Source: Escherichia ruysiae (lineage in GTDB: Bacteria; Pseudomonadota; Gammaproteobacteria; Enterobacterales; Enterobacteriaceae). Taken from it: DNA of 64,000 nucleotides. This document shows, piece after piece, positions 56,070 through 64,000 of the stretch (position 1 is the stretch's first letter; each line of letters begins with the position of its first letter). A program made the translations under genes and the position numbers. Location: the NCBI RefSeq assembly GCF_902498915.1, contig NZ_CABVLQ010000001.1; one strand, given 5' to 3'. The notes below the pieces were generated by a model. It was given only the letters and a program-made list of their open reading frames with translations, was not told where the DNA came from and did not search any database.

Positions 56070-56513
56070 TTAGCGACAGCCTTCTTCTGTATGCAGCAAG
56101 GCAAAAAGCTCTGCAACTCCGATGTTATTAACCGCACTGGTCACTAACACGTTGCGCGCTCCAGCTTCCCGTAACCAGCATTTCACCAAAGATATTTGTT
56201 CCATGCTGGCTAAATCTGCTTTGGTTACTACTCCAATGACCGGGCGATTCATTGACGAGGTAAAGCCTGGCGAAAAAGGTGACCACGGTGCGTCCGCATT
56301 AAGCACAAGCGCGATAATGTCCGCTTCGCAGGCACTGACCAGCAGTGCGCTGTAAAGACTACGGTTTTCGAGGTATTCGCCGGGTGTGTCAATGGTGGCT
56401 GGTGACCAGACAATGGCCTGCGTTTTCTGATACTGAAGATCTTCTCCGCGCAGACATTGCGTGAGTGATGTTTTTCCGCACTGACTGGGGCCGATGAGCA
56501 TCATACGTTGCAT
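56070..56513 (-). CDS. pduV: PduV, small GTPase-like protein of the propanediol microcompartment
   Basis: 147-residue protein of the PduV/EutP family. The P-loop GPSQCGKTS is at residues 8-16, TPGEYLEN is the G3-like region and TKAD the G4 guanine motif, so GTP binding is likely. It associates with the outside of Pdu microcompartments in Citrobacter/Salmonella work and is linked to their movement. Here it is the last gene of the operon, against a terminator; pduW and pduX do not follow. Confidence 0.92.
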   Translation of the reverse strand: MQRMMLIGPSQCGKTSLTQCLRGEDLQYQKTQAIVWSPATIDTPGEYLENRSLYSALLVSACEADIIALVLNADAPWSPFSPGFTSSMNRPVIGVVTKADLASMEQISLVKCWLREAGARNVLVTSAVNNIGVAELFALLHTEEGCR

Positions 56514-56517
56514 AACG

Positions 56518-56868
56518 TCAGGTCCGTGTAATGGGGCAGGCGGTAAAGAGCATCATTTCACCCAGCGTGCGGGTAACCTGATTAAGTGCATATTCGATAG
56601 CTGAAACATCGCCAGTCAGTACTACGGCACCAGTAAAACGATCAAGAAAACCAATTTCTACAGCTCCCGAGTTTGTGGCGATATCGCACGCGATAATAGA
56701 CGCTTCGCTGGGGGTAATCGTCAGAATGCCAATGGCGGAAACGGTATCTGGTAAACCTAATTTCTTAAACAGCTCCTTCCCTGGGTTAGCAATGACATGC
56801 GCCAGCGTAACCTGTTTACCGGGGACATATTCCTGAATCATCCGTTCAGTAGCGTGCTGAGTTGTCAT
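56518..56868 (-). CDS. pduU: PduU, circularly permuted BMC shell protein
   Basis: 116-residue BMC-domain shell protein of the permuted EutS/PduU type, hexameric. An N-terminal tail forms a beta barrel cap (ERMIQEYVPGKQVTLAH), followed by ITPSEASIIACDIATNSG and TGDVSAIEYAL. I chose the ATG at 56868, sharing one base with the pduT stop; an upstream ATG at 56892 lies within pduT and lacks conservation. Confidence 0.94.
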   Translation of the reverse strand: MTTQHATERMIQEYVPGKQVTLAHVIANPGKELFKKLGLPDTVSAIGILTITPSEASIIACDIATNSGAVEIGFLDRFTGAVVLTGDVSAIEYALNQVTRTLGEMMLFTACPITRT

Positions 56869-57422
56869 TACCCCTCCACCATCTGACGCCACAAGGCTTC
56901 ATGCGGACGGGCAATTACCGAGCGATAGACCAGCAATCCTTTTTCCCCCGCGCGCTCGCTGGCGACAGAGACCGCGTTATTAACATCTGAAATATCGCCA
57001 GCAACCACCATGTAGCATTTACCGCCAATGCCAAAAGCCATATGTACGCGAACGAGAATGACATTCGCAGCTTTGACAGCACAATCGGCAGCGTCAATGC
57101 AGGCGGCGACACTCCAGGTTTCGACTACGCCGACAGCCTGACGCTGTTCAACATGGTTCAGTCCGCTGATTGCAGTAAGGAGGCTGGGATGAATATTCGG
57201 CAGGACAAGACTGTCGACCAGCATTTCACCAGCAAGGGACGCTCCGCTGTTGATGGCCTGTTGCACCGCGCCCACATCGCCACCGAGCATCAGCAGAAAT
57301 TTTCCGGGGCATAGCGTTTTGCTGACCAGTAACTCAACGTTGGCGCTTTTCAGCATGGCATCGCCGGTTTCCATCCCTTTTGCGATACTGCTAAGTTCTA
57401 AAATACCTACCGCTTTCGACAT
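56868..57422 (-). CDS. pduT: PduT, tandem-BMC shell protein with iron-sulfur cluster site
   Basis: 184-residue shell protein with two BMC domains (about 1-90 and 95-184) forming a pseudohexameric trimer. Cys38, in SKTLCPGK, matches the cluster-binding residue at the trimer pore in Salmonella PduT. It may carry electrons through the shell to PduS, its neighbour. It is 2 bases from pduS. Confidence 0.94.
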   Translation of the reverse strand: MSKAVGILELSSIAKGMETGDAMLKSANVELLVSKTLCPGKFLLMLGGDVGAVQQAINSGASLAGEMLVDSLVLPNIHPSLLTAISGLNHVEQRQAVGVVETWSVAACIDAADCAVKAANVILVRVHMAFGIGGKCYMVVAGDISDVNNAVSVASERAGEKGLLVYRSVIARPHEALWRQMVEG

Positions 57423-57424
57423 GG

Positions 57425-58768
57425 TTAACCTCTCACAACCGTAATAGCGTTTTCTGTCACATCGCTGACCGTGCCATTAATACTGGCATGAATGGGAGCA
57501 CCTAATGTGCCGTGTGGAATTTGGCCTACACATTGTCCACGAACGACACGATCGCCTTTTTGTACACACGCAATTGCGCTGGCACCGATATGCTGGCGTA
57601 ACAATAGAGTCACTTTTTCGGGCTGAGGCACCTGTTCAGACAATGGCGCATCCTGATACCACGGGGTTAATCCCAGTCTGGTTACCAGCCGTTTTACTGG
57701 GATCAGCCGATAATTTGCCATGACATCCTCAGGATTTAAGGCACCTTCGTAGCGGAGATTTTTGGTGCGTAATTCCTGCTTAAGCAGGCGGTTTATGCGC
57801 ATCGGCGAAATACCTACCGGACAGGCGACGCTGGCGCAGACGTTGCACTCCGAACAGGTGAGAGCTGTCAGTAACAGTTGTGGCGTAGCGAGCTGTTGAT
57901 AGTTAACCGCACGTACTAACAAATGTGGCGACAGTTCGTGACCAATTAAATGACGCGGGCAGAGATCGGTACATAAGCGGCATTGCTCACAAACGGTTTT
58001 CGCGACGACAAGTACGCTACGGTCATCCTGCATTCGACGTTGGATCAGTGAATGAGAATTGGGTAAAACGAGCAAGCCGCCAGTGGTTTTGCTGACTGGC
58101 GTGTCGAGCGATGTGATCAAACTACCCATCATCGGACCGCCATTGATAAAACCAGGATTATCCACTGTTGCGCCGCCCGCCAGCGCCAGTACTTCGCGTA
58201 AAGACATCCCGATGGGAACGGTCACTGTGATTGGTTTAGCCACTGCACCATTAACAGTAAGCGTGCGTCGCGTCACCGGATACTTTTGTTCAACGGCTCT
58301 GGCAATATTCAGTACGGTTTGCACATTATTGACCACCACACCGACACTAACGGGTAACGCAGCGGGAGGAACGCGGCGACCTGTTGCCATCCAGATGGTC
58401 AGCACTTCGTCTCCTGCGGGGTAAACGTCGGGCAAAATATGCAGGCGGATATCCGGCGGAAGCAATGATGTGAGTGCGTTTATTGCTGGTTGATACTTCT
58501 CTTTCAGCGCGATAATTCCGCTCCTGGCTCCGGTGGCTTTCATCGCATAGTGAACACCACGAAGCAGGCGGCTGGCTTGTTGTGCCATTAGCTGTTGATC
58601 CACTTTCAACATTGGTTCGCATTCCGCCGCATTCACCAGGAAAGTGTCAACCCACGCCTGTAGCTTAATATGTGTTGGAAAGCCTGCGCCACCAGCGCCC
58701 ACGACGCCTGCTGCCTGTACTCGCTCGCGGATCGTCTGTTCGTCAAAGGACATTAACTCGCCGTTCAT
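57425..58768 (-). CDS. pduS: PduS, cobalamin reductase of the Pdu microcompartment
   Basis: 447-residue flavin/iron-sulfur protein of the RnfC-like family reducing cob(III)alamin for coenzyme B12 recycling. The N-terminal glycine-rich flavin/NADH loop is VVGAGGAGFPTH. Two ferredoxin-type Cys clusters follow: CEQCRLCTDLCP and CSECNVCASVACP. A C-terminal biotinyl-like domain completes it. It overlaps pduQ by 4 bases and works with PduO. Confidence 0.94.
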   Translation of the reverse strand: MNGELMSFDEQTIRERVQAAGVVGAGGAGFPTHIKLQAWVDTFLVNAAECEPMLKVDQQLMAQQASRLLRGVHYAMKATGARSGIIALKEKYQPAINALTSLLPPDIRLHILPDVYPAGDEVLTIWMATGRRVPPAALPVSVGVVVNNVQTVLNIARAVEQKYPVTRRTLTVNGAVAKPITVTVPIGMSLREVLALAGGATVDNPGFINGGPMMGSLITSLDTPVSKTTGGLLVLPNSHSLIQRRMQDDRSVLVVAKTVCEQCRLCTDLCPRHLIGHELSPHLLVRAVNYQQLATPQLLLTALTCSECNVCASVACPVGISPMRINRLLKQELRTKNLRYEGALNPEDVMANYRLIPVKRLVTRLGLTPWYQDAPLSEQVPQPEKVTLLLRQHIGASAIACVQKGDRVVRGQCVGQIPHGTLGAPIHASINGTVSDVTENAITVVRG

Positions 58769-59877
58769 ACCAACTCCTCAAGCATTTCTGCTATAGCGAT
58801 GGCATCAGCCGCTCGTGGATTGGTACGCAGTGTGGCATCCGCCAGCGCAGCCCGAACCATATCTGGAATACGTGATGACCATTCTGCTTTTTTATCTTTC
58901 AGTGCATTGGCGAGAGTCGGCATTGAACAGGCTTTTTTTAGCTGTTCAATATGTTGAATGAGTGCATTCAGGCTTGCGGTGTCATTGGCATCGTCAGGGC
59001 ATAAATGGCACGTTTTCGCCAGCCGGGCATAGCGTTTGGCAGCACGCGGATCGCCAGCATTAAAACGAATAACCGTCGTAAGCAGGAGCGCATTCGCCAG
59101 GCCGTGTGGCAGATGAAACTGCCCGCCGAGTTGATGGGCAATTGCATGATTTAACCCAAGCCCAGCCTGACTAAAGGCCATTCCTGCAAGCGTAGAGGCA
59201 TTATGCATTTTGCCGCGAGTAGCAAGACAATCGCCTTTATTCACTGCTGTGGGCAGGTAGTGAAAAACAATTTGCACGGCTTTTTCGGCCAGTGCATCCG
59301 TGAAGTCACTGGCATGGGGAGAAACATAAGATTCAAGGGCATGGGTTAAAACATCCATTCCGGTATTGGCAGTTATCGCGGCTGGCACACTGACGACCAG
59401 CGAGGGATCGAGCACCGCTATATCCGGATAAAGCGCATTATCGAAAAGAGGATATTTAATCCCTTTATCGGGATCGCTGATGACACAGGCGCTGGTCACT
59501 TCCGAACCGGTGCCGCTGGTGGTGGGAATAGCAACGCAGGTTTCAATCTCAATAGCACACTGGCGACTAAACCAGACAATCGCTTTTGCGGCGTCCAGTG
59601 CAGAGCCTCCGCCAAAACCGATAACCACATCCGGGCGTAAAGTCTGCATTTGTGCAATGCCTTTTACCACAGTCTGGATCGTTGGATCGGGCGTTATTTC
59701 GCTAAAAATACTGATGCGGTTGCTATCAGGCAACGACTGACACAACGTGTCAATCAATGGCGAACCAGCCAGGAAGGCGTCGCAAATAATCCAGATGTGC
59801 TTATTGGTGAAACGGCTAAGGACTTTGAGACTTCCCAAACCGCTGTATAAACGTGTCTGCAATGAAAAAGTATTCAT
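58765..59877 (-). CDS. pduQ: PduQ, 1-propanol dehydrogenase
   Basis: 370-residue iron-dependent (type III) alcohol dehydrogenase reducing propionaldehyde to 1-propanol and regenerating NAD+ inside the microcompartment. NAD motif GFGGGSALDAAKA; metal-site region MDVLTHALESYVS and AIAHQLGGQFHLPHGLANA, with the conserved Asp and His residues. I chose the ATG at 59877, 10 bases after pduP; an upstream ATG at 59907 is inside pduP. Confidence 0.94.
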   Translation of the reverse strand: MNTFSLQTRLYSGLGSLKVLSRFTNKHIWIICDAFLAGSPLIDTLCQSLPDSNRISIFSEITPDPTIQTVVKGIAQMQTLRPDVVIGFGGGSALDAAKAIVWFSRQCAIEIETCVAIPTTSGTGSEVTSACVISDPDKGIKYPLFDNALYPDIAVLDPSLVVSVPAAITANTGMDVLTHALESYVSPHASDFTDALAEKAVQIVFHYLPTAVNKGDCLATRGKMHNASTLAGMAFSQAGLGLNHAIAHQLGGQFHLPHGLANALLLTTVIRFNAGDPRAAKRYARLAKTCHLCPDDANDTASLNALIQHIEQLKKACSMPTLANALKDKKAEWSSRIPDMVRAALADATLRTNPRAADAIAIAEMLEELV

Positions 59878-59887
59878 TTCCGTTTCT

Positions 59888-61273
59888 CTAGCGAATGGAA
59901 AAGCCACTGGTTAACACGCAGCGTCGTGAGCGGGCAAAAGTCCGTGCTGACGTTGTCCCTTCGCCAGTCGGTGTAGCAATGGTGAAGGTCGTAAAGCCTT
60001 CGCCGCCGACGCCAATACCCGCCCAGGAGGGGCCGTTTTTGACAAAGATTGAGGTTTGCATAACGCGCGCAGCAAGGTTGAGTCGTGAGACGTTCTGCGA
60101 GTGCATAATTGCCGTGTGGTGCAAACCGTCTTCGACTTTCAGCGCCAGGGTGAGGGCGCTGTCAAAATCGTTGACTTTTACAATGGGTAGCATCGGCATC
60201 AGTTGTTCACAGGTAACCCAGTTATCATCGGCGTCAACAACGGCAATCAGTAATCGTGGCATTTTCTGCGGTAGAGGAATTCCAGCCGCTTCCAGAAGAT
60301 GGCATGGGCTTTTTCCGACCAGTTTTTTGTTGGCGACGCCGTCGGGCAGACAAACGGCGCGCAATTTTTCAGTTTGCTGATGGTTAAGAAGAAATGCGCC
60401 AAAACTTTGCATCTGTTGAATTAAATACTCTGCCACTGACGCTACGACAATCAGGCTTTTTTCAGCGATACATGGCAGGTTGTAATCGAAAGAAGCGCCG
60501 TTGATGATGTCTTCGGCGGCTTTCACAATATCCGCCGTTTCATCGACGATACACGGCGGGTTACCCGCACCGGCACCAATCACTTTCTTACCACTTTTCA
60601 TTCCCATCGCGACGATACCCGGACCGCCGGTAATCGCCAGAACGCTGATTTTAGGGTGCGCCATCATCTGTTCGGTGGCTGTAAAGGTCGGTTCAGATAC
60701 GGTAACGATCAGGTTATGAATGCCACTACAGCGAAACGCGATGTCTTCGATTATGGCAATGAGTTTCAGCGATACGTTTTTGGCTCCCGGATGAGGACTG
60801 AAGTAGATGCTATTGCCTGCTGCCAACATGCTGATGCTGTTATTAATGACGGTTTCCGTAGGATTGGTACTCGGCGTGACCGAGCCAATAACACCAAACG
60901 GAGAGTATTCAAATAAAACCATGCCACCATCACCGGTTAGTGCCGTGGTGGTTAAATCTTCAATTCCTGGCGTGTTATCAAGTGCCGCTTTGTTTTTTAG
61001 ATACTTATCTTCTTTATTTCCCATCCCCGTTTCGCTGGCGCTTTCTTCTGCCAGTTCGGTAAGGCGGGGCGTTAATTCTTCGCGAATGGCGCTGATAATG
61101 GCGCTGCGGGTTTTAAGCGGACACTGTTGAAAGCGCAAAAAGGCCTGGTGTGCAGCGCAGACGGCCTCATCGACAGTCTGGAAAATACCATTTCTTTGTA
61201 TTTGTAAGGCACTGGGCATCAGTTTTTCGTGCAGGATATTGCGGATAATCATTTCTAATTCAGTCGTATTCAT
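59888..61273 (-). CDS. pduP: PduP, CoA-acylating propionaldehyde dehydrogenase
   Basis: 461-residue aldehyde dehydrogenase-fold enzyme turning propionaldehyde into propionyl-CoA with NAD+. The first ~18 residues, MNTTELEMIIRNILHEKL, are the amphipathic helix that targets PduP to the microcompartment lumen. The catalytic Cys lies in NLPCIAEKSLIV. It overlaps pduO by 4 bases. Length is typical of the family. Confidence 0.95.
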   Translation of the reverse strand: MNTTELEMIIRNILHEKLMPSALQIQRNGIFQTVDEAVCAAHQAFLRFQQCPLKTRSAIISAIREELTPRLTELAEESASETGMGNKEDKYLKNKAALDNTPGIEDLTTTALTGDGGMVLFEYSPFGVIGSVTPSTNPTETVINNSISMLAAGNSIYFSPHPGAKNVSLKLIAIIEDIAFRCSGIHNLIVTVSEPTFTATEQMMAHPKISVLAITGGPGIVAMGMKSGKKVIGAGAGNPPCIVDETADIVKAAEDIINGASFDYNLPCIAEKSLIVVASVAEYLIQQMQSFGAFLLNHQQTEKLRAVCLPDGVANKKLVGKSPCHLLEAAGIPLPQKMPRLLIAVVDADDNWVTCEQLMPMLPIVKVNDFDSALTLALKVEDGLHHTAIMHSQNVSRLNLAARVMQTSIFVKNGPSWAGIGVGGEGFTTFTIATPTGEGTTSARTFARSRRCVLTSGFSIR

Positions 61274-62277
61274 TGGTTTGCTCCTGCATTAATTGCTGCC
61301 ATTGCGGCTTGTGCAATATCCATATCTTGTTCAACGCTACCACCGCTGATGCCAAGTCCCCCAAGCAATATCCCGTCTCGCCAGAGAGGAAAACCACCAC
61401 CAAAAGTGACGACTTTGCCTTGCATATGGCTTTCGAGCCCGTAAAGTGGCGCTCCGGGTTGTACGGCGTCAGCAAGTTTGTGTGTTGCCGTTTTCATCGC
61501 CACGGCGGTCCAGGCTTTTTTCGGTGCCAGCTCACTGCTGACCAGCAGTGCATCGGGCATCCGCCAGGTAACACTTTCTGTCCCGTTGGCATCAACAATG
61601 CTGATGACTACGGGAATATGTAGTTCATCCGCGCGTATTGCCGCACTACGAATGAGCTGGTGAAGATCCTGAAAAGTGAGCGGCATCGTGCGTTCCTTCA
61701 ATGCTGGAGTGTGATTGGCTTCGTGATAACGTTTTGTGATTTCCCGAATCATCAGGTTTTGATGAACAACGTTGTCTTCCACGCGGGCGAGGGCATACAA
61801 GCAATCGGAAAGTCGGTTTATATAGTGCAACAAAACATGGTGGACGGTGGCTTCCGTTGTCAGTTCAACCAGAAGTCTTTCAGCCCGCCGGGCTACCGTG
61901 CGGGCGACATGCATACGGCTCGCGGCTTCACAACGACCAGGCAGTATGAAGCTGTGAACTGGAGGGACAGCGTTCATTGCGCTGTCGATCGCTTTTTCCA
62001 GCGCGGCAATTTCTTCTGTTCCGATGTAACGCTGCTGCGCTGACGGCTGTTCGCTTTCACTGGCGAGCTCGGCGCTAAACCAAAATATTTGTTGCTGAAT
62101 AGCTTCCAGTAAGATGCGATGGCTTTCGATGGAGGTGGCGCAATAACACAGACTGAGTGTTGCGTTTAGCTCATCCAGTGTGCCATAGGCTTCGACACGT
62201 CGATGAGTTTTACTGACACGCTGTCCGGTAAATAGAGACGTACTTCCTGAATCACCTGTTCGGGTATAAATCGCCAT
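61270..62277 (-). CDS. pduO: PduO, ATP:cob(I)alamin adenosyltransferase
   Basis: 335-residue two-domain enzyme completing coenzyme B12 for diol dehydratase. The N-terminal ~185 residues are the PduO-type adenosyltransferase: TRTGDSGSTSLFTGQRVSK and EAYGTLDELNA bind ATP. The C-terminal ~140 residues are a GlcG/HbpS-like domain, with GGGFPLWRDG, that binds heme in the family. It starts 11 bases after pduN. Confidence 0.94.
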   Translation of the reverse strand: MAIYTRTGDSGSTSLFTGQRVSKTHRRVEAYGTLDELNATLSLCYCATSIESHRILLEAIQQQIFWFSAELASESEQPSAQQRYIGTEEIAALEKAIDSAMNAVPPVHSFILPGRCEAASRMHVARTVARRAERLLVELTTEATVHHVLLHYINRLSDCLYALARVEDNVVHQNLMIREITKRYHEANHTPALKERTMPLTFQDLHQLIRSAAIRADELHIPVVISIVDANGTESVTWRMPDALLVSSELAPKKAWTAVAMKTATHKLADAVQPGAPLYGLESHMQGKVVTFGGGFPLWRDGILLGGLGISGGSVEQDMDIAQAAMAAINAGANQ

Positions 62278-62288
62278 CGTTAAAGTCC

Positions 62289-62564
62289 TTAGCGTGAAAG
62301 CGTATCGACAATGCCGACCACTGCCAGATCAATGGCTTCGTTGGGGCCGGAAAAAACATGTCTGGCGCTGGAGCCGCTGCTGAGGAGTACCAGTTCACCA
62401 ACGCCTGCGCCGACTGAATCAACGGCAACTTCGTCACCGGTTAACGGTGTGAGAGGCAATTCGCCGTCGGCACTGACCCGGCGAACCAACAGCAGTTTTT
62501 TCCCGATCAGAGAAGGTGATTTTTGCGTGGATACCACCGCGCCGGTGACTCGAGCCAGATGCAT
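62289..62564 (-). CDS. pduN: PduN, pentameric BMC vertex protein
   Basis: 91-residue protein of the EutN/CcmL/BMC-P family, whose pentamers close the vertices of the shell. Typical features are LARVTGAVVSTQKSPSLIGK and VDSVGAGVGELVLLSSGSSAR. It is essential for shell closure in Salmonella. It starts 3 bases after pduM. Confidence 0.95.
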   Translation of the reverse strand: MHLARVTGAVVSTQKSPSLIGKKLLLVRRVSADGELPLTPLTGDEVAVDSVGAGVGELVLLSSGSSARHVFSGPNEAIDLAVVGIVDTLSR

Positions 62565-62567
62565 GGG

Positions 62568-63059
62568 TTACTCCTGCCTGATTAACTGAATGTTTCGGGT
62601 AATTGCCGCTTCACGCGCAAGTGCGGTCACACAACATTTCCGCTGTAGTACCAGTATCCCCGCGCATAACGGTGCTACGTCGGCATAACTTAAAAGTCGA
62701 CCACGATGAAGGTGGATTGGTTGTCCTTGTTCGTCGCACCAGCTTAGCGGTAGACGGGCGAGAGTCTTCAATTCAATGGCGTTCAGTAAATGACGCTGCA
62801 ACGATAATTGAAGGTGCATTCCCCATGCTAACGCCTCGTGAAGGTGGGTTACTGCTCCACCTGACGTATCGTTCTCTGCAAGCTGTCGCAACAACGGCAG
62901 ATCGACGTATCGAATTTGTAACGATGCATACTGATGAACTATCTTGTGAACGCTGGCTTCTCGCAGTTGCGAAACGGTCAGCGTGAGTGTTTTTTCCGCA
63001 CGTTGTTTCAGGCGAAAAATCACTTCGTCAACAATGCGTTGCATCAGCACATGATTCAT
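62568..63059 (-). CDS. pduM: PduM, microcompartment structural protein
   Basis: 163-residue component specific to Pdu compartments, needed for normal shape in Salmonella; no known domain. It begins NHVLMQRIVDEVIFRLKQRA, an amphipathic helix similar to encapsulation sequences, and ends in a basic region. It overlaps pduL by 4 bases. Confidence 0.92.
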   Translation of the reverse strand: MNHVLMQRIVDEVIFRLKQRAEKTLTLTVSQLREASVHKIVHQYASLQIRYVDLPLLRQLAENDTSGGAVTHLHEALAWGMHLQLSLQRHLLNAIELKTLARLPLSWCDEQGQPIHLHRGRLLSYADVAPLCAGILVLQRKCCVTALAREAAITRNIQLIRQE

Positions 63060-63688
63060 GGCAGCGCCACCAGCATGGCAAAAACGTCAGGATTATCAGC
63101 GCCTGCAGCGTTGGCTTCGTCGGTATCAATATGCATTTCAAGACGCATATCCGGTGAGACGCGAACAGCCACGTTATCGAATATCAGTCGTCGCTCATCA
63201 CCTTCAATGGCGACCGCCACTTTATCGCCATGCGTAACGCCATAAATCAGGGCATCAAGCGGAGACATATGGATATGCCGTTGCGCGACAATTACGCCAG
63301 AAGCGATTTCCAGTTCGGCAAACGGACTTATCAGCCGAATCCCAGGTGTGCCGCTGAGATCGCCTGACATGCGTAGCGGAGCGGTGATCCCCAATGTTCT
63401 GGCATCTGTCCGGGAAATTTCCACCTGGCTTGCGTTGCGTAGCGGTCCCAACAAGCGAACGTTGTGCAATTTGCCTTTTGGTCCCACCAGCGTAACAACT
63501 TGTTCAGCAGCGAATTGACCTGGTTGCAATAACGGTTTTTTCTCGCTGATCGGTTGTTCAGGAAAAAGGCGCACATAATCCGCAGTCGAAAGGTGAATAT
63601 GACGACTGGAGACGCCCAGAGGGATAGGGCGCTCGCGCATCTCATCCAGAACCTGGCTCACTGTTTCTTGCAAGGTTTGTTTGTCCAT
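63056..63688 (-). CDS. pduL: PduL, phosphate propanoyltransferase
   Basis: 210-residue phosphotransacylase forming propionyl-phosphate and recycling CoA inside the compartment, unrelated to Pta. The N-terminal ~20 residues form a targeting helix (LQETVSQVLDEM). Zinc-binding His motifs are SSRHIHLS and RHIHMSP, each in one of the two beta barrels. It is 2 bases after pduK. Confidence 0.95.
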   Translation of the reverse strand: MDKQTLQETVSQVLDEMRERPIPLGVSSRHIHLSTADYVRLFPEQPISEKKPLLQPGQFAAEQVVTLVGPKGKLHNVRLLGPLRNASQVEISRTDARTLGITAPLRMSGDLSGTPGIRLISPFAELEIASGVIVAQRHIHMSPLDALIYGVTHGDKVAVAIEGDERRLIFDNVAVRVSPDMRLEMHIDTDEANAAGADNPDVFAMLVALP

Positions 63689-63690
63689 TG

Positions 63691-63999
63691 TTACTCCTCT
63701 CGCTTATCGGAGTGGAGGCAAAGTGAACGTGGCTCACCTTTTTGCCGTTGACACGCCGGATCAAGACACAAATTACAACTGATACTCTCCGGGGTGACTG
63801 TGGCTGCTGGTGTTTCGCTAGCTTCAACCCTTACATTCAATGCTTCTGTTGTGCGGGACAGTATTCCCTCTCCCGGACGGGCAATTGCTTTGTGCGCGAC
63901 AAGGGCATTTCGCTGCCCGGCGAAGCTGGCACCCGTCTCGATCGCTGCATTAACCGAGGCGACGTCACCGGTGATTTTAATGAGCGTCCAGCCTGAGCC
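63691..63999 (-). CDS. pduK: PduK, BMC shell protein, C-terminal part (5' end outside window)
   Basis: Partial: 102 C-terminal residues up to the TAA at 63693-63691. The part in view contains the end of the BMC domain (KITGDVASVNAAIETG, GQRNALVAHKAIARPG). A Ser/Thr/Glu-rich linker follows, then a short Cys-rich tail, SCNLCLDPACQRQKGEPR and SLC, thought to bind a metal or iron-sulfur cluster. The rest of the operon (pduABCDEGHJ and upstream) lies beyond the window. Confidence 0.9.
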   Translation of the reverse strand, partial: GSGWTLIKITGDVASVNAAIETGASFAGQRNALVAHKAIARPGEGILSRTTEALNVRVEASETPAATVTPESISCNLCLDPACQRQKGEPRSLCLHSDKREE

Positions 64000-64000
64000 A

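Noticed and set aside
63600..64000. A small plus-strand gene at 63742-63996
   Set aside because: It is antisense to the in-frame C-terminus of PduK, which has clear family features including the Cys motif.

Overview
The window is chromosomal DNA of Escherichia, almost certainly E. coli. It shows the standard gene order wzc-wca (colanic acid) / galF / O-antigen genes / gnd / ugd / wzzB / his operon / yeeZ-yeeY-plaP / sbcB-dacD-sbmC-yeeA-yeeX. The proteins are close to their K-12 counterparts as I remember them. There are no insertion sequences, prophages, tRNA or rRNA genes, or CRISPR arrays.

Region 1 (1-19280, + strand): the colanic acid (M-antigen) operon from the 3' end of wzc to wcaM. It encodes glycosyltransferases, acetyltransferases, a pyruvyltransferase, the polymerase candidate WcaD, the initiating transferase WcaJ, the flippase WzxC and the GDP-L-fucose pathway (gmd, fcl, gmm, cpsB, cpsG). 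REP/boxC-type repeats lie in three intergenic gaps.

Region 2 (19281-39610, + strand): galF, then a promoter, the JUMPstart/ops element (RfaH target) and an O-antigen cluster. The cluster holds rmlBDAC (dTDP-L-rhamnose), wzx, four glycosyltransferase genes, wzy, and a second, divergent gmd-fcl-gmm-manC set plus a manB of a different subfamily. From about 24.0 kb to 35.4 kb the DNA is strongly AT-rich, the usual sign of imported serotype-specific DNA. The housekeeping flank is gnd, ugd (with a PmrA box) and wzzB. The predicted O unit contains L-rhamnose and L-fucose. I cannot assign the serotype.

Region 3 (39650-46950, - strand): the complete histidine operon hisLGDCBHAFI with its promoter, the seven-histidine leader peptide and the attenuator.

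Region 4 (47000-56010): yeeZ, yeeY, the small ORF yoeI, plaP, sbcB, dacD, sbmC, yeeA and yeeX. Compared with K-12 as I recall it, two gene pairs are missing from their usual positions: yefM-yoeB (between hisL and yeeZ) and yeeE-yeeD/tsuAB (between plaP and sbcB).

Region 5 (56070-64000, - strand): the distal half of a propanediol-utilisation (pdu) microcompartment operon, pduK (cut by the window edge)-L-M-N-O-P-Q-S-T-U-V. It ends at pduV against a terminator shared with yeeX. pduW and pduX, found at the end of the Salmonella operon, are not here.

I found no convincing wholly new system. The most informative features are the O-antigen cluster with its duplicated GDP-fucose pathway, the shortened pdu operon end, and the accessory-gene differences in the his-sbcB interval.
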